DNA of 64,000 bases from Stenomitos rutilans HA7619-LM2 (GTDB taxonomy: Bacteria > Cyanobacteriota > Cyanobacteriia > Leptolyngbyales > Leptolyngbyaceae), in assembly GCA_019358945.1 (NCBI GenBank), contig JAHHIE010000013.1:1-64000 (forward strand), in the 5' to 3' direction. Positions 17,641 to 28,072 of the stretch are shown here, piece after piece (the stretch's first letter is position 1; each line of letters opens with the position of its first letter). Position numbers and translations under genes: made by a program. A model generated the notes under the pieces. That model was given only the letters and a program-made list of their open reading frames with translations. It searched no databases and had not been told where the DNA came from.

Positions 17641-19508
17641 TGAACAATTGGTTTAAACAATTTGAGTCTCCGATCGACGATCGCACGGGGCGATCACCGA
17701 TTAATTGCTGGTTCTCCCTTACCGCTAGTTTTCTTTGCGTCAGTTGGTTGAGCCAGCCAGGTGCAATGGTCATTGCCGCACCTCGTGATCAATCATCCCC
17801 AAGCCATCACAACCGTCTCAGTCAAGTGCCATCACTTCCTGTACAGAGTCAGACAGGCACTCAAATTCTATTGAACGGTCGCCCCTTAACTGCTGCCTGG
17901 ACACAATGGACTGCGGGTGGGCCACGCTTTGGCATCACAGACGCAGGACTTTCACAGGCGATCGGGGTTGAGTTACTCAACACAGCCGATGCTACCAGGC
18001 AACCTGTGCAGTGGTTTTCTGATCCCGTTGCCGCTCCACTGAATCTTGGTACACGGCTTACAGGGGCCTTACGATATCTAGACATCACCGATCTGGCGCA
18101 GCGATCAGGCTGGCAATTGCAACCCAACGGTGCCACCCTCCAGATCACTTCACCACCAGCAACCGTGACAGCCGTGCGGCAGGGCAGGCAACCCTGGGGC
18201 GATCGTCTCGTGCTTGAACTCGATCGCGCCACACCCTGGCAAGTCGATCAACAAGATCAGCAGGTTGTTTTGACGCTGGACGCTCAAGTTGCCGCTACGG
18301 TCTTACAAAGCTTTAAATCGGTTATGGGCAATCGGCTCAGCTCTATCAGTATCGAACCTGGTGCAAGCCAGTCGCGCCTTCGGCTGACGCTCTCCAGTGC
18401 TTTGCGTCCGCGCGCGTGGAGCCTACCCAACCCCAACCGACTCATTGTCGATATTCGTCCAGATACACTGGTTGATCGTGACATTCTTTGGGCACCAGGG
18501 CTTCGCTGGCGGACTCAAACACTCACCCTTGGAACCGCACGCTTTCCAGTCATCTGGCTAGCCGTTGATCCCCGACAACCTGGTATTAGTCTGAAACCGA
18601 TTCTGCCAAATCCTGGCACTCTTATCGGCACAGCCCCTCTACTGCGAACCGCTCAACAAGCTCAAGTCGCAGCCGCCATTAACGGTGGGTTTTTCAATCG
18701 TAATAATCAATTACCGCTCGGTGCTGTGCGGCTAGATGGACGCTGGCTCTCTGGTCCCATTTTGGGTCGTGGCGCGATCGCCTGGAATACCACAGGTGAC
18801 ACAAAGTTTGCCCGCCTCACCCTCCAGGAAACGATCGTGACTCCGAACGGACAGCGACTACCGCTTACCCATCTCAACAGTGCCTACGTTCAAGCGGGCA
18901 TCGCCCGGTATACCAGTGATTGGGGTAACAGCTATAGCCCCTTTACAGATAATGAAATTCTGGTTACGGTGCAAAATGACAAAGTGATTAACCAGCAGCC
19001 TGCGGGTAGTGCTGGCAGCAATGCTGTACCAGTTCCGGCAAATGGGTATCTGCTAGCCGTGCGATCGAATCGCAATGCCGCTACAGTGCTCACAGTCGGA
19101 ACAGGGTTGAAACTAGAAACGACTATTACACCACCCGAATTTAGCCGTTACGACCAAATCATTGGCGGTGGGCCGCTGCTGCTCCAAAACCGTCAGATCG
19201 TCTTAGATCCCAAAGCCGAACAATTTAGCAATGCCTTTGCGATTGAGAAAGCAAGCCGTAGCGCGATCGGGCAGACCGCTGATGGCAATCTCCTCATCGC
19301 TGCTGTACACACAAATTTAGACGGAACCGGAGCCACACTGACTGATATGGCTCAAATTATGCAGCAGTTAGGTGCTGTCAATGCGCTCAATCTCGATGGA
19401 GGTAGCTCTACCACGCTATATCTGGGCGGACAACTCCTCGATCGTCTACCTCGGACAGCAGCACGCGTTCATGACGGCATCGGCATCATCGTTCAACCAG
19501 GCCGTTAA
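17640..19508 (+). CDS. Exported phosphodiester glycosidase family protein with AMIN-like region
   Basis: The 622-residue protein has an N-terminal hydrophobic export segment (about 22-47, LTASFLCVSWLSQPGAMVIA) ending near AAP. Next comes a copper-amine-oxidase-N-like motif (ILLNGRPLTAAW), then an AMIN-like strand region (about 175-280; DRLVLELDRATPW, RLRLTLSSALRPRAW, RLIVDIRP) that usually binds envelope polysaccharide. The C-terminal half is the NAGPA-type phosphodiester glycosidase domain, with AAINGGFFN near 345 and NLDGGSSTTLY near 580. It probably acts on cell-wall or exopolysaccharide phosphodiester links in the periplasm. It starts immediately after the duplicated leader repeat, without an obvious Shine-Dalgarno sequence. 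Confidence 0.8.
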   Translation: MNNWFKQFESPIDDRTGRSPINCWFSLTASFLCVSWLSQPGAMVIAAPRDQSSPSHHNRLSQVPSLPVQSQTGTQILLNGRPLTAAWTQWTAGGPRFGITDAGLSQAIGVELLNTADATRQPVQWFSDPVAAPLNLGTRLTGALRYLDITDLAQRSGWQLQPNGATLQITSPPATVTAVRQGRQPWGDRLVLELDRATPWQVDQQDQQVVLTLDAQVAATVLQSFKSVMGNRLSSISIEPGASQSRLRLTLSSALRPRAWSLPNPNRLIVDIRPDTLVDRDILWAPGLRWRTQTLTLGTARFPVIWLAVDPRQPGISLKPILPNPGTLIGTAPLLRTAQQAQVAAAINGGFFNRNNQLPLGAVRLDGRWLSGPILGRGAIAWNTTGDTKFARLTLQETIVTPNGQRLPLTHLNSAYVQAGIARYTSDWGNSYSPFTDNEILVTVQNDKVINQQPAGSAGSNAVPVPANGYLLAVRSNRNAATVLTVGTGLKLETTITPPEFSRYDQIIGGGPLLLQNRQIVLDPKAEQFSNAFAIEKASRSAIGQTADGNLLIAAVHTNLDGTGATLTDMAQIMQQLGAVNALNLDGGSSTTLYLGGQLLDRLPRTAARVHDGIGIIVQPGR

Positions 19509-19813
19509 CCCTGCTGCTGTGAACGGTCTGGTAAAAGCAGTCTATTTTTATACCTTCACACATAAATTCTATAAAGATTACGTGTGTATTCAGTTAAGCC
19601 AATGAGATACAGGCTTAACAAGGTGGGGGAATTTGCTAGGGTTATCGTCGGAAGTATGTTGATGTCTGTCACCACTACACGCTTACTGTGCCTTTCCATA
19701 TCCAACTCTAAGCTTTGGTTCATAACTCCGTTTGGACAAAGGCACGGAAACTACGTCCCGCATTCAGCGTCTTGATTACTTCCAGTAGAACACCTCTTAA
19801 AGAGACAGCAATC

Positions 19814-20224
19814 ATGGTTCAATCCCAAGACCTCCAAACCTCTTCCCTGGTGCCTCTTGCCAGTACTCAAAAAATAGTTGCAGCCACAGAGTTAAGACCT
19901 TGGGGCGCTTTCACGATTTTGGAAGAAGGGCGAGGCTACAAGATTAAGCGTATTGAAGTAAAGCCTGGTCATCGCCTGAGCCTACAGATGCACCATCACC
20001 GCAGTGAACACTGGATTGTTGTCTCCGGAACAGCAAAAGTTGTCTGTGGCGATCAAGAACACGTTCTGAGCAGCAACCAATCTACCTACGTACCTCAATG
20101 CACGGCTCATCGGCTAGAAAACCCTGGTGTGATTCCCCTCGTCTTGATCGAAGTGCAGAATGGGGAGTATCTAGGAGAAGATGACATTGTGCGGTTTCAA
20201 GATGACTACGCTCGCGCCAAATAG
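19814..20224 (+). CDS. Cupin, mannose-6-phosphate isomerase-like
   Basis: The 136-residue single-cupin protein resembles the C-terminal half of bifunctional GDP-mannose pyrophosphorylase/phosphomannose isomerases (type II). The RPWGAFTILEEG entry, the metal-binding histidines in LQMHHHRSEHWIVVSGTAK and the second cupin motif PQCTAHRLENPG are all present, and the end IEVQNGEYLGEDDIVRFQDDY is typical. It may isomerise mannose 6-phosphate to fructose 6-phosphate for GDP-mannose supply. The ATG at 19814 matches the family start; earlier in-frame Met codons add unrelated sequence. Confidence 0.85.
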   Translation: MVQSQDLQTSSLVPLASTQKIVAATELRPWGAFTILEEGRGYKIKRIEVKPGHRLSLQMHHHRSEHWIVVSGTAKVVCGDQEHVLSSNQSTYVPQCTAHRLENPGVIPLVLIEVQNGEYLGEDDIVRFQDDYARAK

Positions 20225-20374
20225 CTCACGTACAGCGTTAGCTTAACCTGTGGCTTGTGTTAGCTTCAGTTCTTGTGTCTTCAAAGCTACTCAAAGCGCT
20301 TCACCTTAGCAATCCTATCGCCTCAGATTGCTGTAGGGTAAGTTCAGAGTAGCTTTCTTTTTTGACTTCCGGCG

Positions 20375-20713
20375 ATGATACACCTCAGCCAAGCTGCAAT
20401 TAGCGAGATTCTGCGCCTGAAAGCCAAGCGAAACAATCCCGAACTGTTGTTTCGCCTTGGCATCCAGCCAAGTGCCTGCTTATCGCTCTCCTACGTGATG
20501 ACCTTCGACATGGTTGTACATTCAAACGACGAGTTGTTTAGCTGTAGCGGGATTCAGGTTGTAATAGACGCTCACAGCCTTTCAGCCGTTACAGGTCTCA
20601 CATTAGACTACTCAGAAGACTTGATGGGGGGAGGCTTTCGCTTTCACAACCCAAACGCAATCCGAAGCTGTGGGTGCGGAAACGCCTTCTCTCTAGGCGA
20701 ACCAACCCCTTGA
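20375..20713 (+). CDS. A-type iron-sulfur carrier (HesB/IscA family)
   Basis: This 112-residue HesB/IscA/SufA-like protein has the three conserved cysteines: Cys35 (SACLSLSY) and the C-terminal pair Cys99 and Cys101 (SCGCGNAF). MIHLSQAAISEILRL at the N-terminus is standard. Such proteins carry a 2Fe-2S or 4Fe-4S cluster or iron to target apoproteins. The usual Gly before Cys35 is Ala here. It precedes the str operon in the same direction, but with about 140 bases and a separate promoter between, so it is probably its own unit. Confidence 0.85.
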   Translation: MIHLSQAAISEILRLKAKRNNPELLFRLGIQPSACLSLSYVMTFDMVVHSNDELFSCSGIQVVIDAHSLSAVTGLTLDYSEDLMGGGFRFHNPNAIRSCGCGNAFSLGEPTP

Positions 20714-20775
20714 ACGGCTTAAGCGTGTTACGCAAGCGCTCCCCTTTGCAGCTTGCACTTCAAATAAATCTTTGG

Positions 20776-20805
20776 TTGACATTCGCCAGAACTTGTCGGT
20801 ACTAT
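20776..20805 (+). promoter_or_regulatory. Promoter of the str operon
   Basis: TTGACA at 20776-20781 is followed by 18 bases and TACTAT at 20800-20805, a good sigma-70-type pair about 50 bases before the rpsL start. Confidence 0.6.
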
Positions 20806-20852
20806 TATAGTTTGTAAAAAGTTAGCTAACCGCACCGCACGCGTCTCGTACC

Positions 20853-21227
20853 ATGCCCACTATTCAGCAACTCATTCGCACTGAGCGTCAGAAAACGCAG
20901 AAGAAGACTAAATCCCCCGCTTTGAAGAGTTGCCCTCAACGCCGTGGTGTTTGCACGCGGGTCTATACAACCACACCCAAGAAGCCTAATTCAGCACTAC
21001 GCAAAGTGGCTAGGGTTCGATTAACGTCTGGTTACGAGGTTACCGCCTACATTCCAGGGATCGGCCATAACCTGCAAGAGCACTCTGTTGTGATGATTAG
21101 AGGTGGTCGCGTAAAGGATCTCCCAGGTGTGCGATATCATATTATCCGCGGTACCCTGGATACGGCTGGTGTTAAAGACCGCAAGCAGGGTCGCTCTAAG
21201 TATGGTGCAAAGCGTCCTAAGAAGTAG
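20853..21227 (+). CDS. rpsL: 30S ribosomal protein S12
   Basis: The 124-residue S12 protein is located at the decoding centre. It shows the expected [12 protein letters not shown] start, the [15 protein letters not shown] segment, the [18 protein letters not shown] loop with the lysine hit by streptomycin-resistance changes, and the second conserved loop [16 protein letters not shown]. It is the first gene of the str operon, followed by rpsG after 189 bases. Confidence 0.98.
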   Translation: MPTIQQLIRTERQKTQKKTKSPALKSCPQRRGVCTRVYTTTPKKPNSALRKVARVRLTSGYEVTAYIPGIGHNLQEHSVVMIRGGRVKDLPGVRYHIIRGTLDTAGVKDRKQGRSKYGAKRPKK

Positions 21228-21416
21228 GTCAGGCTTTTCATACTTTTAATCGTCAACACGTTCCGCAACCTCGTTTTGCGTTTGGCGCAATCTCTGGTCT
21301 TAGTAGGCTTTTGTTAGTCTCCAATCGAGTGAGCACTCTGATTGGCTAGACCGTCAGTCCAAATTAATGCTTTATTGCAGCGCTAGTCCTTCACGTTTTA
21401 CTTTTCAAGGTCTACT

Positions 21417-21887
21417 ATGTCTCGTCGCACTTCCATTCAGAAACGCACTGTTCCCCCTGATCCGGTTCATAATTCTCGTCTGGTCAGCATGATGGTTCGA
21501 CGCATCATGCACCACGGTAAGAAGTCCGTTGCTTCACACATTATTTACGATGCGTTTGAAGCGATCGCACAACGTACGGGGGCTGATCCGATTGAGGTGT
21601 TTGAACGGGCTGTCAAGAATGCGACGCCTTTGGTAGAAGTGAAAGCGCGCCGTGTCGGGGGTGCTACCTATCAAGTGCCGATGGAAGTTCGGTCTGACCG
21701 TGGTACGGCGTTGGCACTGCGCTGGCTGATTCAATATTCGCGTCAGCGACCAGGACGTGCGATGGCGAGCAAGCTCGCCAATGAGTTGATGGATGCTGCC
21801 AATGAAACGGGCAGTGCTATCCGCAAGCGTGAAGAAACACATCGTATGGCTGAAGCCAACAAGGCATTCGCTCACTACCGCTACTAG
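21417..21887 (+). CDS. rpsG: 30S ribosomal protein S7
   Basis: The 156-residue S7 protein nucleates the 30S head by binding 16S rRNA. Motifs include the N-terminal [25 protein letters not shown], the [16 protein letters not shown] beta-hairpin region and the C-terminal [15 protein letters not shown]. Second gene of the str operon; fusA starts 105 bases after its stop. Length and sequence are normal for cyanobacteria. Confidence 0.98.
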   Translation: MSRRTSIQKRTVPPDPVHNSRLVSMMVRRIMHHGKKSVASHIIYDAFEAIAQRTGADPIEVFERAVKNATPLVEVKARRVGGATYQVPMEVRSDRGTALALRWLIQYSRQRPGRAMASKLANELMDAANETGSAIRKREETHRMAEANKAFAHYRY

Positions 21888-21992
21888 GCTCTCTGTGCGG
21901 GAATCACCACCCTCAATTCCACTGAGAAAGTATAAAATCTTAATAGAAGCAGTGAAGCAATAGCGACTGCGGCAAAGACTAAGGAGGTAGTT

Positions 21993-24068
21993 GTGCCACG
22001 TACCGTTCCGATCGAGCGAGTCCGCAACATTGGGATCGCCGCTCACATTGATGCTGGCAAAACCACAACGACTGAACGGATTCTGTTTTATTCCGGTGTG
22101 GTTCATAAAATTGGAGAGGTTCACGAAGGAACCGCTACTACCGACTGGATGGCGCAAGAGCGGGAGCGTGGAATCACGATTACGGCTGCTGCGATCAGTA
22201 CGAGCTGGAAGGATCATCAAATCAACATTATTGATACGCCTGGGCACGTTGACTTCACGATCGAAGTCGAGCGTTCGATGCGCGTTTTGGATGGTGTCAT
22301 TGCTGTTTTCTGCTCGGTTGGCGGCGTGCAGCCACAATCGGAGACTGTTTGGCGGCAAGCTGATCGCTACAAGGTGCCTCGGATCGTGTTTGTGAACAAG
22401 ATGGATCGCACCGGAGCAAACTTTTACAAGGTTTACGGGCAAATTCGCGATCGTCTGCGTGCAAATGCCGTGCCGATTCAATTACCGATCGGCAGTGAAA
22501 ATGCTTTAAAAGGGATTGTTGACCTGGTGCGCATGCGTGCGTTCATTTACAACAACGACCTTGGAACCGATATTGAGGAGCTAGAGATTCCTGAAGAGAT
22601 GCAGGCTCTGGCGGCAGAGTATCGCTTAAAGCTTGTCGAGTCTGTGGCGGAAACGGATGACACCTTAACGGAAAAGTATCTGGAAGGCGAGGAATTAACT
22701 GAGGCTGAAATTAAAGCAGCTTTGCGTAAAGGAACCATTGATGGCGCGATCGTGCCGATGCTGTGTGGTTCTGCCTTTAAAAACAAAGGGGTACAACTGC
22801 TGCTAGACGCGGTGATTGACTATCTGCCTGCGCCGATCGATGTGCCGCCTATTCAAGGCCATTTAACCGATGGCACGGTGGCTGAACGTCATGCGGATGA
22901 TGAAGAACCGATGTCTGCTCTGGCCTTCAAAATCATGGCTGACCCTTACGGCCGCCTGACATTCATCCGGGTTTACTCCGGTGTGTTGAAGAAAGGCAGC
23001 TATGTGCTGAACTCCACGAAGGATAAGAAAGAGCGGGTGTCCCGTCTGATTATTCTCAAAGCAGACGATCGCATTGAAGTCGATGAAATGCGGGCGGGTG
23101 ATTTGGGTGCTGTGCTGGGTCTTAAGGACACCTTCACTGGCGATACCATTTGTGATGATCATGCACCGATCATCCTTGAATCGCTCTTTATCCCTGAACC
23201 AGTCATCTCAGTCGCGGTAGAACCCAAGACCAAGCAAGACATGGAGAAGCTTTCCAAAGCACTCCAGTCCTTATCCGAGGAAGATCCCACCTTTCGAGTC
23301 AACGTTGATCCCGAAACAAACCAAACGGTGATCGCTGGGATGGGCGAACTCCACCTGGAGATTCTCGTCGATCGGATGCTGCGGGAATTTAAGGTCGAAG
23401 CGAATGTCGGTGCCCCGCAGGTGGCGTACCGTGAAACGGTTCGTAAGCCAGTTAAGGCCGAAGGTAAGTTTGTACGCCAAAGTGGTGGGAAAGGGCAATA
23501 CGGTCACGTTGTGATCGAGCTAGAGCCTACTGAACCTGGTAGTGGCTTTGAATTTGTCTCGAAGATTGTCGGTGGTACTGTACCGAAAGAGTACATTGGT
23601 CCCGCAGAACAAGGGATGAAAGAAGCTTGCGAATCGGGCATCCTGGCTGGCTATCCTGTCATTGACCTGAAGGCGACTCTGGTTGATGGTTCGTATCATG
23701 ATGTCGATTCTTCTGAAATGGCGTTTAAGATTGCGGGTTCGATGGCAATCAAGAGCGCTGTGATGAAGGCTTCACCCGTTCTGCTAGAGCCTATGATGAA
23801 GGTTGAAGTTGAGGTTCCCGAAGACTTTTTGGGTCCTGTCATGGGCAATTTGATTTCGCGTCGAGGTCAGATTGAAGCACAAGGAGTCGAGCAGGGACTT
23901 GCCAAAGTGACCACAAAGGTTCCACTGGCAGAGATGTTTGGATATGCTACAGATATACGGTCAATGACGCAGGGTCGAGGCATATTCACAATGGAGTTTA
24001 GCCACTATGATGAGGTGCCTCGCAGTGTGGCTGAGACTATCATTGCTAAAAGTAAAGGGAACGCATAA
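21993..24068 (+). CDS. fusA: Elongation factor G
   Basis: The 691-residue translocation GTPase starts with GTG at 21993; GGAGG at 21983-21987 lies 5 bases before it. G motifs are visible: [15 protein letters not shown] (G1), DTPGHVDFT (G3) and VNKMDRTGA (G4). Switch region RGITITAAA and the domain IV segment [15 protein letters not shown] follow, and the C-terminus has the usual [15 protein letters not shown]. It promotes ribosome translocation and, with RRF, recycling. The tuf gene begins 23 bases after its stop, so these two are certainly co-transcribed. Confidence 0.98.
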   Translation: MPRTVPIERVRNIGIAAHIDAGKTTTTERILFYSGVVHKIGEVHEGTATTDWMAQERERGITITAAAISTSWKDHQINIIDTPGHVDFTIEVERSMRVLDGVIAVFCSVGGVQPQSETVWRQADRYKVPRIVFVNKMDRTGANFYKVYGQIRDRLRANAVPIQLPIGSENALKGIVDLVRMRAFIYNNDLGTDIEELEIPEEMQALAAEYRLKLVESVAETDDTLTEKYLEGEELTEAEIKAALRKGTIDGAIVPMLCGSAFKNKGVQLLLDAVIDYLPAPIDVPPIQGHLTDGTVAERHADDEEPMSALAFKIMADPYGRLTFIRVYSGVLKKGSYVLNSTKDKKERVSRLIILKADDRIEVDEMRAGDLGAVLGLKDTFTGDTICDDHAPIILESLFIPEPVISVAVEPKTKQDMEKLSKALQSLSEEDPTFRVNVDPETNQTVIAGMGELHLEILVDRMLREFKVEANVGAPQVAYRETVRKPVKAEGKFVRQSGGKGQYGHVVIELEPTEPGSGFEFVSKIVGGTVPKEYIGPAEQGMKEACESGILAGYPVIDLKATLVDGSYHDVDSSEMAFKIAGSMAIKSAVMKASPVLLEPMMKVEVEVPEDFLGPVMGNLISRRGQIEAQGVEQGLAKVTTKVPLAEMFGYATDIRSMTQGRGIFTMEFSHYDEVPRSVAETIIAKSKGNA

Positions 24069-24091
24069 TCAGGAAGAGGAATAAGTAACTC

Positions 24092-25321
24092 ATGGCACGT
24101 GCAAAGTTTGAACGGAATAAACCCCACGTCAACATTGGTACCATTGGTCACGTTGACCACGGTAAAACAACGCTGACGGCTGCAATTACAATGACTCTAT
24201 CGGCTTTGGGTCAGGCGGCTGCTAAAAAGTACGATGAAATCGATGCAGCACCCGAAGAAAAAGCGCGGGGCATCACGATTAATACGGCTCACGTTGAATA
24301 CGAGACAGCCGATCGTCACTATGCACACGTCGATTGCCCCGGACATGCTGACTACGTGAAGAACATGATCACGGGAGCCGCACAAATGGATGGTGGCATC
24401 CTGGTCGTGTCTGCTGCTGATGGTCCCATGCCTCAAACGCGTGAACACATCCTTCTGGCAAGACAGGTCGGCGTACCCCGCCTGGTGGTCTTCCTGAACA
24501 AGAAGGATATGGTAGACGACGACGAGCTTTTAGAACTGGTTGAACTGGAAGTACGCGAGCTACTAAGCTCCTATGATTTCCCTGGTGACGACATCCCAAT
24601 CGTGGCTGGTTCTGCGCTGCAAGCGTTAGAAGCCATGACTGCCAACCCCAAGACAAAGCGTGGCGAAAACGAGTGGGTTGACAAAATCTATGAATTGATG
24701 GACAACGTCGATTCCTACATCCCCACTCCAGAGCGTGACATTGACAAGCCCTTCTTGATGGCAGTGGAAGATGTCTTCTCGATTACGGGTCGAGGCACGG
24801 TGGCTACAGGCCGGATTGAGCGGGGCGAAGTCAAAGTTGGCGATACTGTTGAGCTGGTTGGTATCCGTGACACTCGTTCGACGACCGTGACGGGTATTGA
24901 AATGTTCAAGAAGAGCCTTGAGAAGGGGATGGCTGGCGACAATGCGGGTGTTTTGTTGCGCGGTCTACAAAAAGACGATATTGAGCGCGGCATGGTCATT
25001 GCTAAGCCAAAATCGATTACGCCTCACACCAAGTTTGAGTCTGAGGTGTACATCTTGAAGAAGGAAGAAGGTGGCCGTCACACTCCGTTTTTCCCTGGCT
25101 ACCGCCCTCAATTCTATGTGCGAACCACGGATGTGACGGGTACGATCAGCGACTTCACGACAGATGAAGGTGGCGAAGCCGAAATGGTGATGCCGGGTGA
25201 TCGCATCAAGATGACTGTTGAACTCATCAACCCGATCGCGATTGAGCAGGGCATGCGCTTTGCCATTCGTGAGGGTGGTCGTACCGTTGGTGCGGGTGTC
25301 GTCGCCAAAATTCTCAAATAA
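24092..25321 (+). CDS. tuf: Elongation factor Tu
   Basis: The 409-residue GTPase delivers aminoacyl-tRNA to the ribosome. Motifs: [13 protein letters not shown] (G1), [12 protein letters not shown] (switch I), [12 protein letters not shown] (G3), NKKD (G4) and the SALQALEAM loop (G5), followed by the two barrel domains and the C-terminal [15 protein letters not shown]. The cyanobacterial length of 409 includes the short insertion before domain II, which gives [20 protein letters not shown]. It lies between fusA and rpsJ; a heptamer-type repeat and a hairpin separate it from rpsJ. Confidence 0.98.
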   Translation: MARAKFERNKPHVNIGTIGHVDHGKTTLTAAITMTLSALGQAAAKKYDEIDAAPEEKARGITINTAHVEYETADRHYAHVDCPGHADYVKNMITGAAQMDGGILVVSAADGPMPQTREHILLARQVGVPRLVVFLNKKDMVDDDELLELVELEVRELLSSYDFPGDDIPIVAGSALQALEAMTANPKTKRGENEWVDKIYELMDNVDSYIPTPERDIDKPFLMAVEDVFSITGRGTVATGRIERGEVKVGDTVELVGIRDTRSTTVTGIEMFKKSLEKGMAGDNAGVLLRGLQKDDIERGMVIAKPKSITPHTKFESEVYILKKEEGGRHTPFFPGYRPQFYVRTTDVTGTISDFTTDEGGEAEMVMPGDRIKMTVELINPIAIEQGMRFAIREGGRTVGAGVVAKILK

Positions 25322-25455
25322 TAGCTAGCAGCGGTCAGCTAGCAGCGGTCAGCCTTGTTTCTGCCTGCTGCTAGCTGACTGCCTGTTATCGAAACTCCAA
25401 AGACGACCATGATACGCTTTTAGCTACATTACTCTGATAGCTGTCAGCTATCGGT
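25321..25455. repeat. Heptamer-type repeats with hairpin between tuf and rpsJ
   Basis: Two direct copies of AGCTAGCAGCGGTC begin at 25323. An inverted pair TCAGCTAGCAGC (25335-25346) and GCTGCTAGCTGA (25367-25378) makes a 12-bp stem with a 20-base loop. More CAGCTATCGG-like units follow near 25445. This is the short tandem repeat (STRR) style seen in filamentous cyanobacteria. It could end or weaken transcription from tuf into rpsJ. Confidence 0.7.
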
Positions 25456-25490
25456 TAGGCAGTACCTTGACAATTTAGACTTAACTCCAA

Positions 25491-25808
25491 ATGGCAACTA
25501 TCCAGCAGCAAAAGATTCGGATTCGACTGAAAGCCTTTGATCGCCGTTTACTTGACACGTCGTGTGAAAAGATTGTTGATACGGCCAATCGGACGAATGC
25601 AACCGCGATCGGCCCCATTCCTCTTCCCACAAGGCGACGCATTTATTGCGTGCTTCGTTCGCCTCACGTCGATAAAGATTCCCGTGAGCATTTTGAAACC
25701 CGTACACACCAGCGGATTATCGACATTTATCAGCCTTCTTCAAAAACGATCGATGCATTGATGAAGCTGGATTTGCCTGCGGGTGTTGATATCGAAGTGA
25801 AGCTTTAG
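25491..25808 (+). CDS. rpsJ: 30S ribosomal protein S10
   Basis: The 105-residue S10 protein is located in the 30S head and also takes part in antitermination with NusB. It has the [14 protein letters not shown] start, [28 protein letters not shown] and the C-terminal [11 protein letters not shown]. In cyanobacteria rpsJ ends the str cluster, as here. A repeat with a hairpin separates it from tuf, so it may have an additional promoter in the 170-base gap. Confidence 0.97.
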   Translation: MATIQQQKIRIRLKAFDRRLLDTSCEKIVDTANRTNATAIGPIPLPTRRRIYCVLRSPHVDKDSREHFETRTHQRIIDIYQPSSKTIDALMKLDLPAGVDIEVKL

Positions 25809-26008
25809 AGGCGGTAGGGTAAGCAATGCTTACTCTGCCTTGGTTTACTAGTCGATTGCCACTAACTACGTACTCACACAAATCGACAAGTCTATTTCGA
25901 TCTTTTTTATACCTTAAAGGCATCAGCAAGAATCCCGCTACTGCTGCCCCGCTTCAATCTAGATACGGTACAGTAGGTGAAGAAGTACTGTCTCTGACTT
26001 GATAACTA

Positions 26009-26662
26009 ATGGCACCTTCTTCATCGATCGCGGTTCGAGAACTCCCTCTTTTTCCCTTGCCTGAAGTGGTTTTATTCCCAGGGCGGCCCCTACCACTCCA
26101 CATTTTTGAGTTTCGCTATCGAATCATGATGAATACGATCCTCGAAGGTGATCGTCGCTTTGGCGTTGTCATGTGGGATCAAGCTCAAGGTAAACCCGCT
26201 GCGATCGGCTGCTGCGCTGAAATTATTGAATTTCAGCGGTTGCCAGACGACCGCATGAAAGTTTTAACGCTAGGACAGCAACGTTTTCGTGTCCTAGAAT
26301 ATGTCCGCGAAAAGCCCTATCGGGTTGGCTTGGTTGAATGGATTGAAGACAACCCTCCCGAAGCTGATTTAGATCCATTAGCAAGCGATGTGTCGCAGTT
26401 GCTTCAAGATGTTGTTCGGCTTTCGGCAAAGCTCACCGGGCAAGAGATTGAACTGCCGGAAACCATGCCAGATTTACCGATCGAGCTATCTTACTGGATT
26501 GCCAGTAACCTCTACGGCGTAGCAGATGAGCAGCAAGCGCTTTTAGAATTACAGGATACTGCCGCTCGTTTAAACCGCGAAGCGGAGATTCTCACATCAA
26601 CACGTAACCATCTTGCAGCTAGAACAGTGCTAAAAGATACATTAGACGACACATCGCCTTGA
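26009..26662 (+). CDS. Lon N-terminal substrate-binding domain protein
   Basis: The 217-residue protein contains only the Lon-N (substrate-binding) domain, with no ATPase or protease part. The signature is ELPLFPLPEVVLFPGRPLPLHIFEFRYRIMM at the N-terminus, followed by GDRRFGVVMWD and LTLGQQRFRVLEYV. The C-terminal third is helical, ending in a coiled-coil-like ILTSTRNHLAAR stretch. Stand-alone Lon-N proteins are common in cyanobacteria, and their role is not settled. It is downstream of rpsJ by 200 bases. Confidence 0.88.
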   Translation: MAPSSSIAVRELPLFPLPEVVLFPGRPLPLHIFEFRYRIMMNTILEGDRRFGVVMWDQAQGKPAAIGCCAEIIEFQRLPDDRMKVLTLGQQRFRVLEYVREKPYRVGLVEWIEDNPPEADLDPLASDVSQLLQDVVRLSAKLTGQEIELPETMPDLPIELSYWIASNLYGVADEQQALLELQDTAARLNREAEILTSTRNHLAARTVLKDTLDDTSP

Positions 26663-26942
26663 ACAATGAACTGTAGGGTTCAAACTTCATCCGTCGCGTT
26701 CATTCCTTCTTGTTAATATGCGGTTGGCAATAGGTACTTCGATGCCTACAGCCAGCCGCATCATTGGTATTTTGATATATACTTGCGTGAAATTACTTAG
26801 CAAGAACTTTAAATAACTCAGGGTGGCACATAAAGTTTCCGCGAAATGACGGGTAACCACTGGGCATAACCGAGAATCCACGGCTATTGTTGGGTGCATG
26901 AGCTGAAAATTTTTGGTTACTACTCCCAGTTAAGGTTTTCTT

Positions 26943-27278
26943 ATGCAGAATGTCCTCGTTCGTCCTCAAACTGCGGTTATTCAACCCTCTGGCCCTCTTC
27001 ATTCTGGGAACGTGACTGCGTTTCAACAGCAATTAGATATGGCTGTCTTGTCAAATCAGCATTCTAGCCTGCTTGTTGATATGGGTCAGGTCGAATCGAT
27101 TGATAGTGCTGGTTTGATGGCACTGGTCTCTGCATTAAGCTTGGCTCAGCGACTGAACAAGCGCTTTAGTCTTTGCTCCATCTCACACTCTGTCCGCATT
27201 ATCTTTGAGTTAACTCAACTTGATCGTGTATTTGATATTTTGGAGGGACGGCACGCTGTTGATGAAGCGATCGCCTAA
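26943..27278 (+). CDS. STAS-domain anti-sigma factor antagonist-like protein
   Basis: The 111-residue single STAS domain resembles SpoIIAA/RsbV. The phosphorylatable residue is probably Ser55 in VESIDSAGLMALVSAL. The opening AVIQPSGPLHSGNVTAFQQQL and the end ELTQLDRVFDILEGRHAVDEA fit the family. Such proteins sequester anti-sigma kinases when unphosphorylated or serve in cyanobacterial two-component-like switches. No kinase or phosphatase partner is adjacent. A strong hairpin terminator follows. Confidence 0.85.
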   Translation: MQNVLVRPQTAVIQPSGPLHSGNVTAFQQQLDMAVLSNQHSSLLVDMGQVESIDSAGLMALVSALSLAQRLNKRFSLCSISHSVRIIFELTQLDRVFDILEGRHAVDEAIA

Positions 27279-27408
27279 TTAACTTAGCTTATAGCTTTGG
27301 CTAGCAGCCAAGACAGAGCCAACAGCTCAAATGCTGAGTTTGAGAAAGCTTTCGACTCGCTTCTGCCACACCTTACATAACGACGGCTATAAGTTCTGAC
27401 ATCTCTAT

Positions 27409-27457
27409 AACCAGCAGGAATGAGCAAATCTGGGTGCTCCTGCTGGTTTTGTTATTT
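27409..27457 (+). terminator. Rho-independent terminator after the STAS gene
   Basis: An exact 11-bp stem, AACCAGCAGGA (27409-27419) and TCCTGCTGGTT (27438-27448), is followed by TTGTTATTT. Good intrinsic terminator on the plus strand, 130 bases after the STAS stop. Confidence 0.8.
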
Positions 27458-27526
27458 GGAGTTGACGACATATCTTAACCAACGTTAAACGGCAATATTC
27501 TACAAAGCGGTAGTAAGGTTTGTGTC

Positions 27527-28072
27527 ATGATGCCAAAATTTGTCGAGCTTATCTGCTTGCCTAAGCGTCAGTGGAAGTCGCTAAGTACTGTACGTTTATT
27601 CTCAATCGTTGTAACACTTTGCTTGCCAGCATGCGATTCAAGTCATAAGGCAGAGCCAAATGCTATTGCTAACGTTTCTACTATGAGCCAGCGACAGGTA
27701 AATGAGTATACGACTTCGAGACAGTTCTCATCCTCCTTGAAGGGGCGCGCTGACTGCTATCGTTTTTACTCTAATCTTCAAATGGCTCGTGCGTTCAACT
27801 ACGCTATTCAGGATGAATGTGGTGGAAATTTGGGTGTAAGGATGTCTGCCTATGTGAGCGGTACACTTGTTATTCGTAATCGATATGGGGGACTATCTAG
27901 AATCATTACTATCGTCTGTGCTTCAGATGTCGGTAGGCTCAGAAAGGATATTGCTGATTCAGAAAATCCTCGTATTATTTCAAATGGTCGAGCCCAGTGT
28001 GCAGATGGCTGGTCGGAAATTAGTTACAAAACGATTGAAGTTGATAAAGTGGTAGAGGGAAGTCGGTCTTGA
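27527..28072 (+). CDS. Hypothetical lipoprotein
   Basis: No family was recognised for this 181-residue protein. The N-terminus has a basic region, a hydrophobic segment (STVRLFSIVVTLCLPAC) and a good lipobox with Cys36 (LPAC), so it should be a lipoprotein anchored in the envelope. The mature part contains four cysteines (in ADCYRF, DECGGN, IVCAS and AQCADG) that could form two disulfides. A strand pair (LGVRMSAYVSGTLVIRN) lies in the middle. The first ATG pair gives an unusually long pre-lipobox region (35 residues), so a later start is possible. It follows the terminator of the STAS gene and appears monocistronic. Confidence 0.55.
   Translation: MMPKFVELICLPKRQWKSLSTVRLFSIVVTLCLPACDSSHKAEPNAIANVSTMSQRQVNEYTTSRQFSSSLKGRADCYRFYSNLQMARAFNYAIQDECGGNLGVRMSAYVSGTLVIRNRYGGLSRIITIVCASDVGRLRKDIADSENPRIISNGRAQCADGWSEISYKTIEVDKVVEGSRS

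Noticed and set aside
21534-22481. Minus-strand open frame of 315 codons across rpsG and fusA
   Set aside because: It covers two highly conserved genes on the other strand and has no recognisable domain; long antisense frames are common in G/C-rich codon usage.
25321-25455. CRISPR array
   Set aside because: The repeats are short, adjoining and without unique spacers of constant length; they are heptamer-type repeats.
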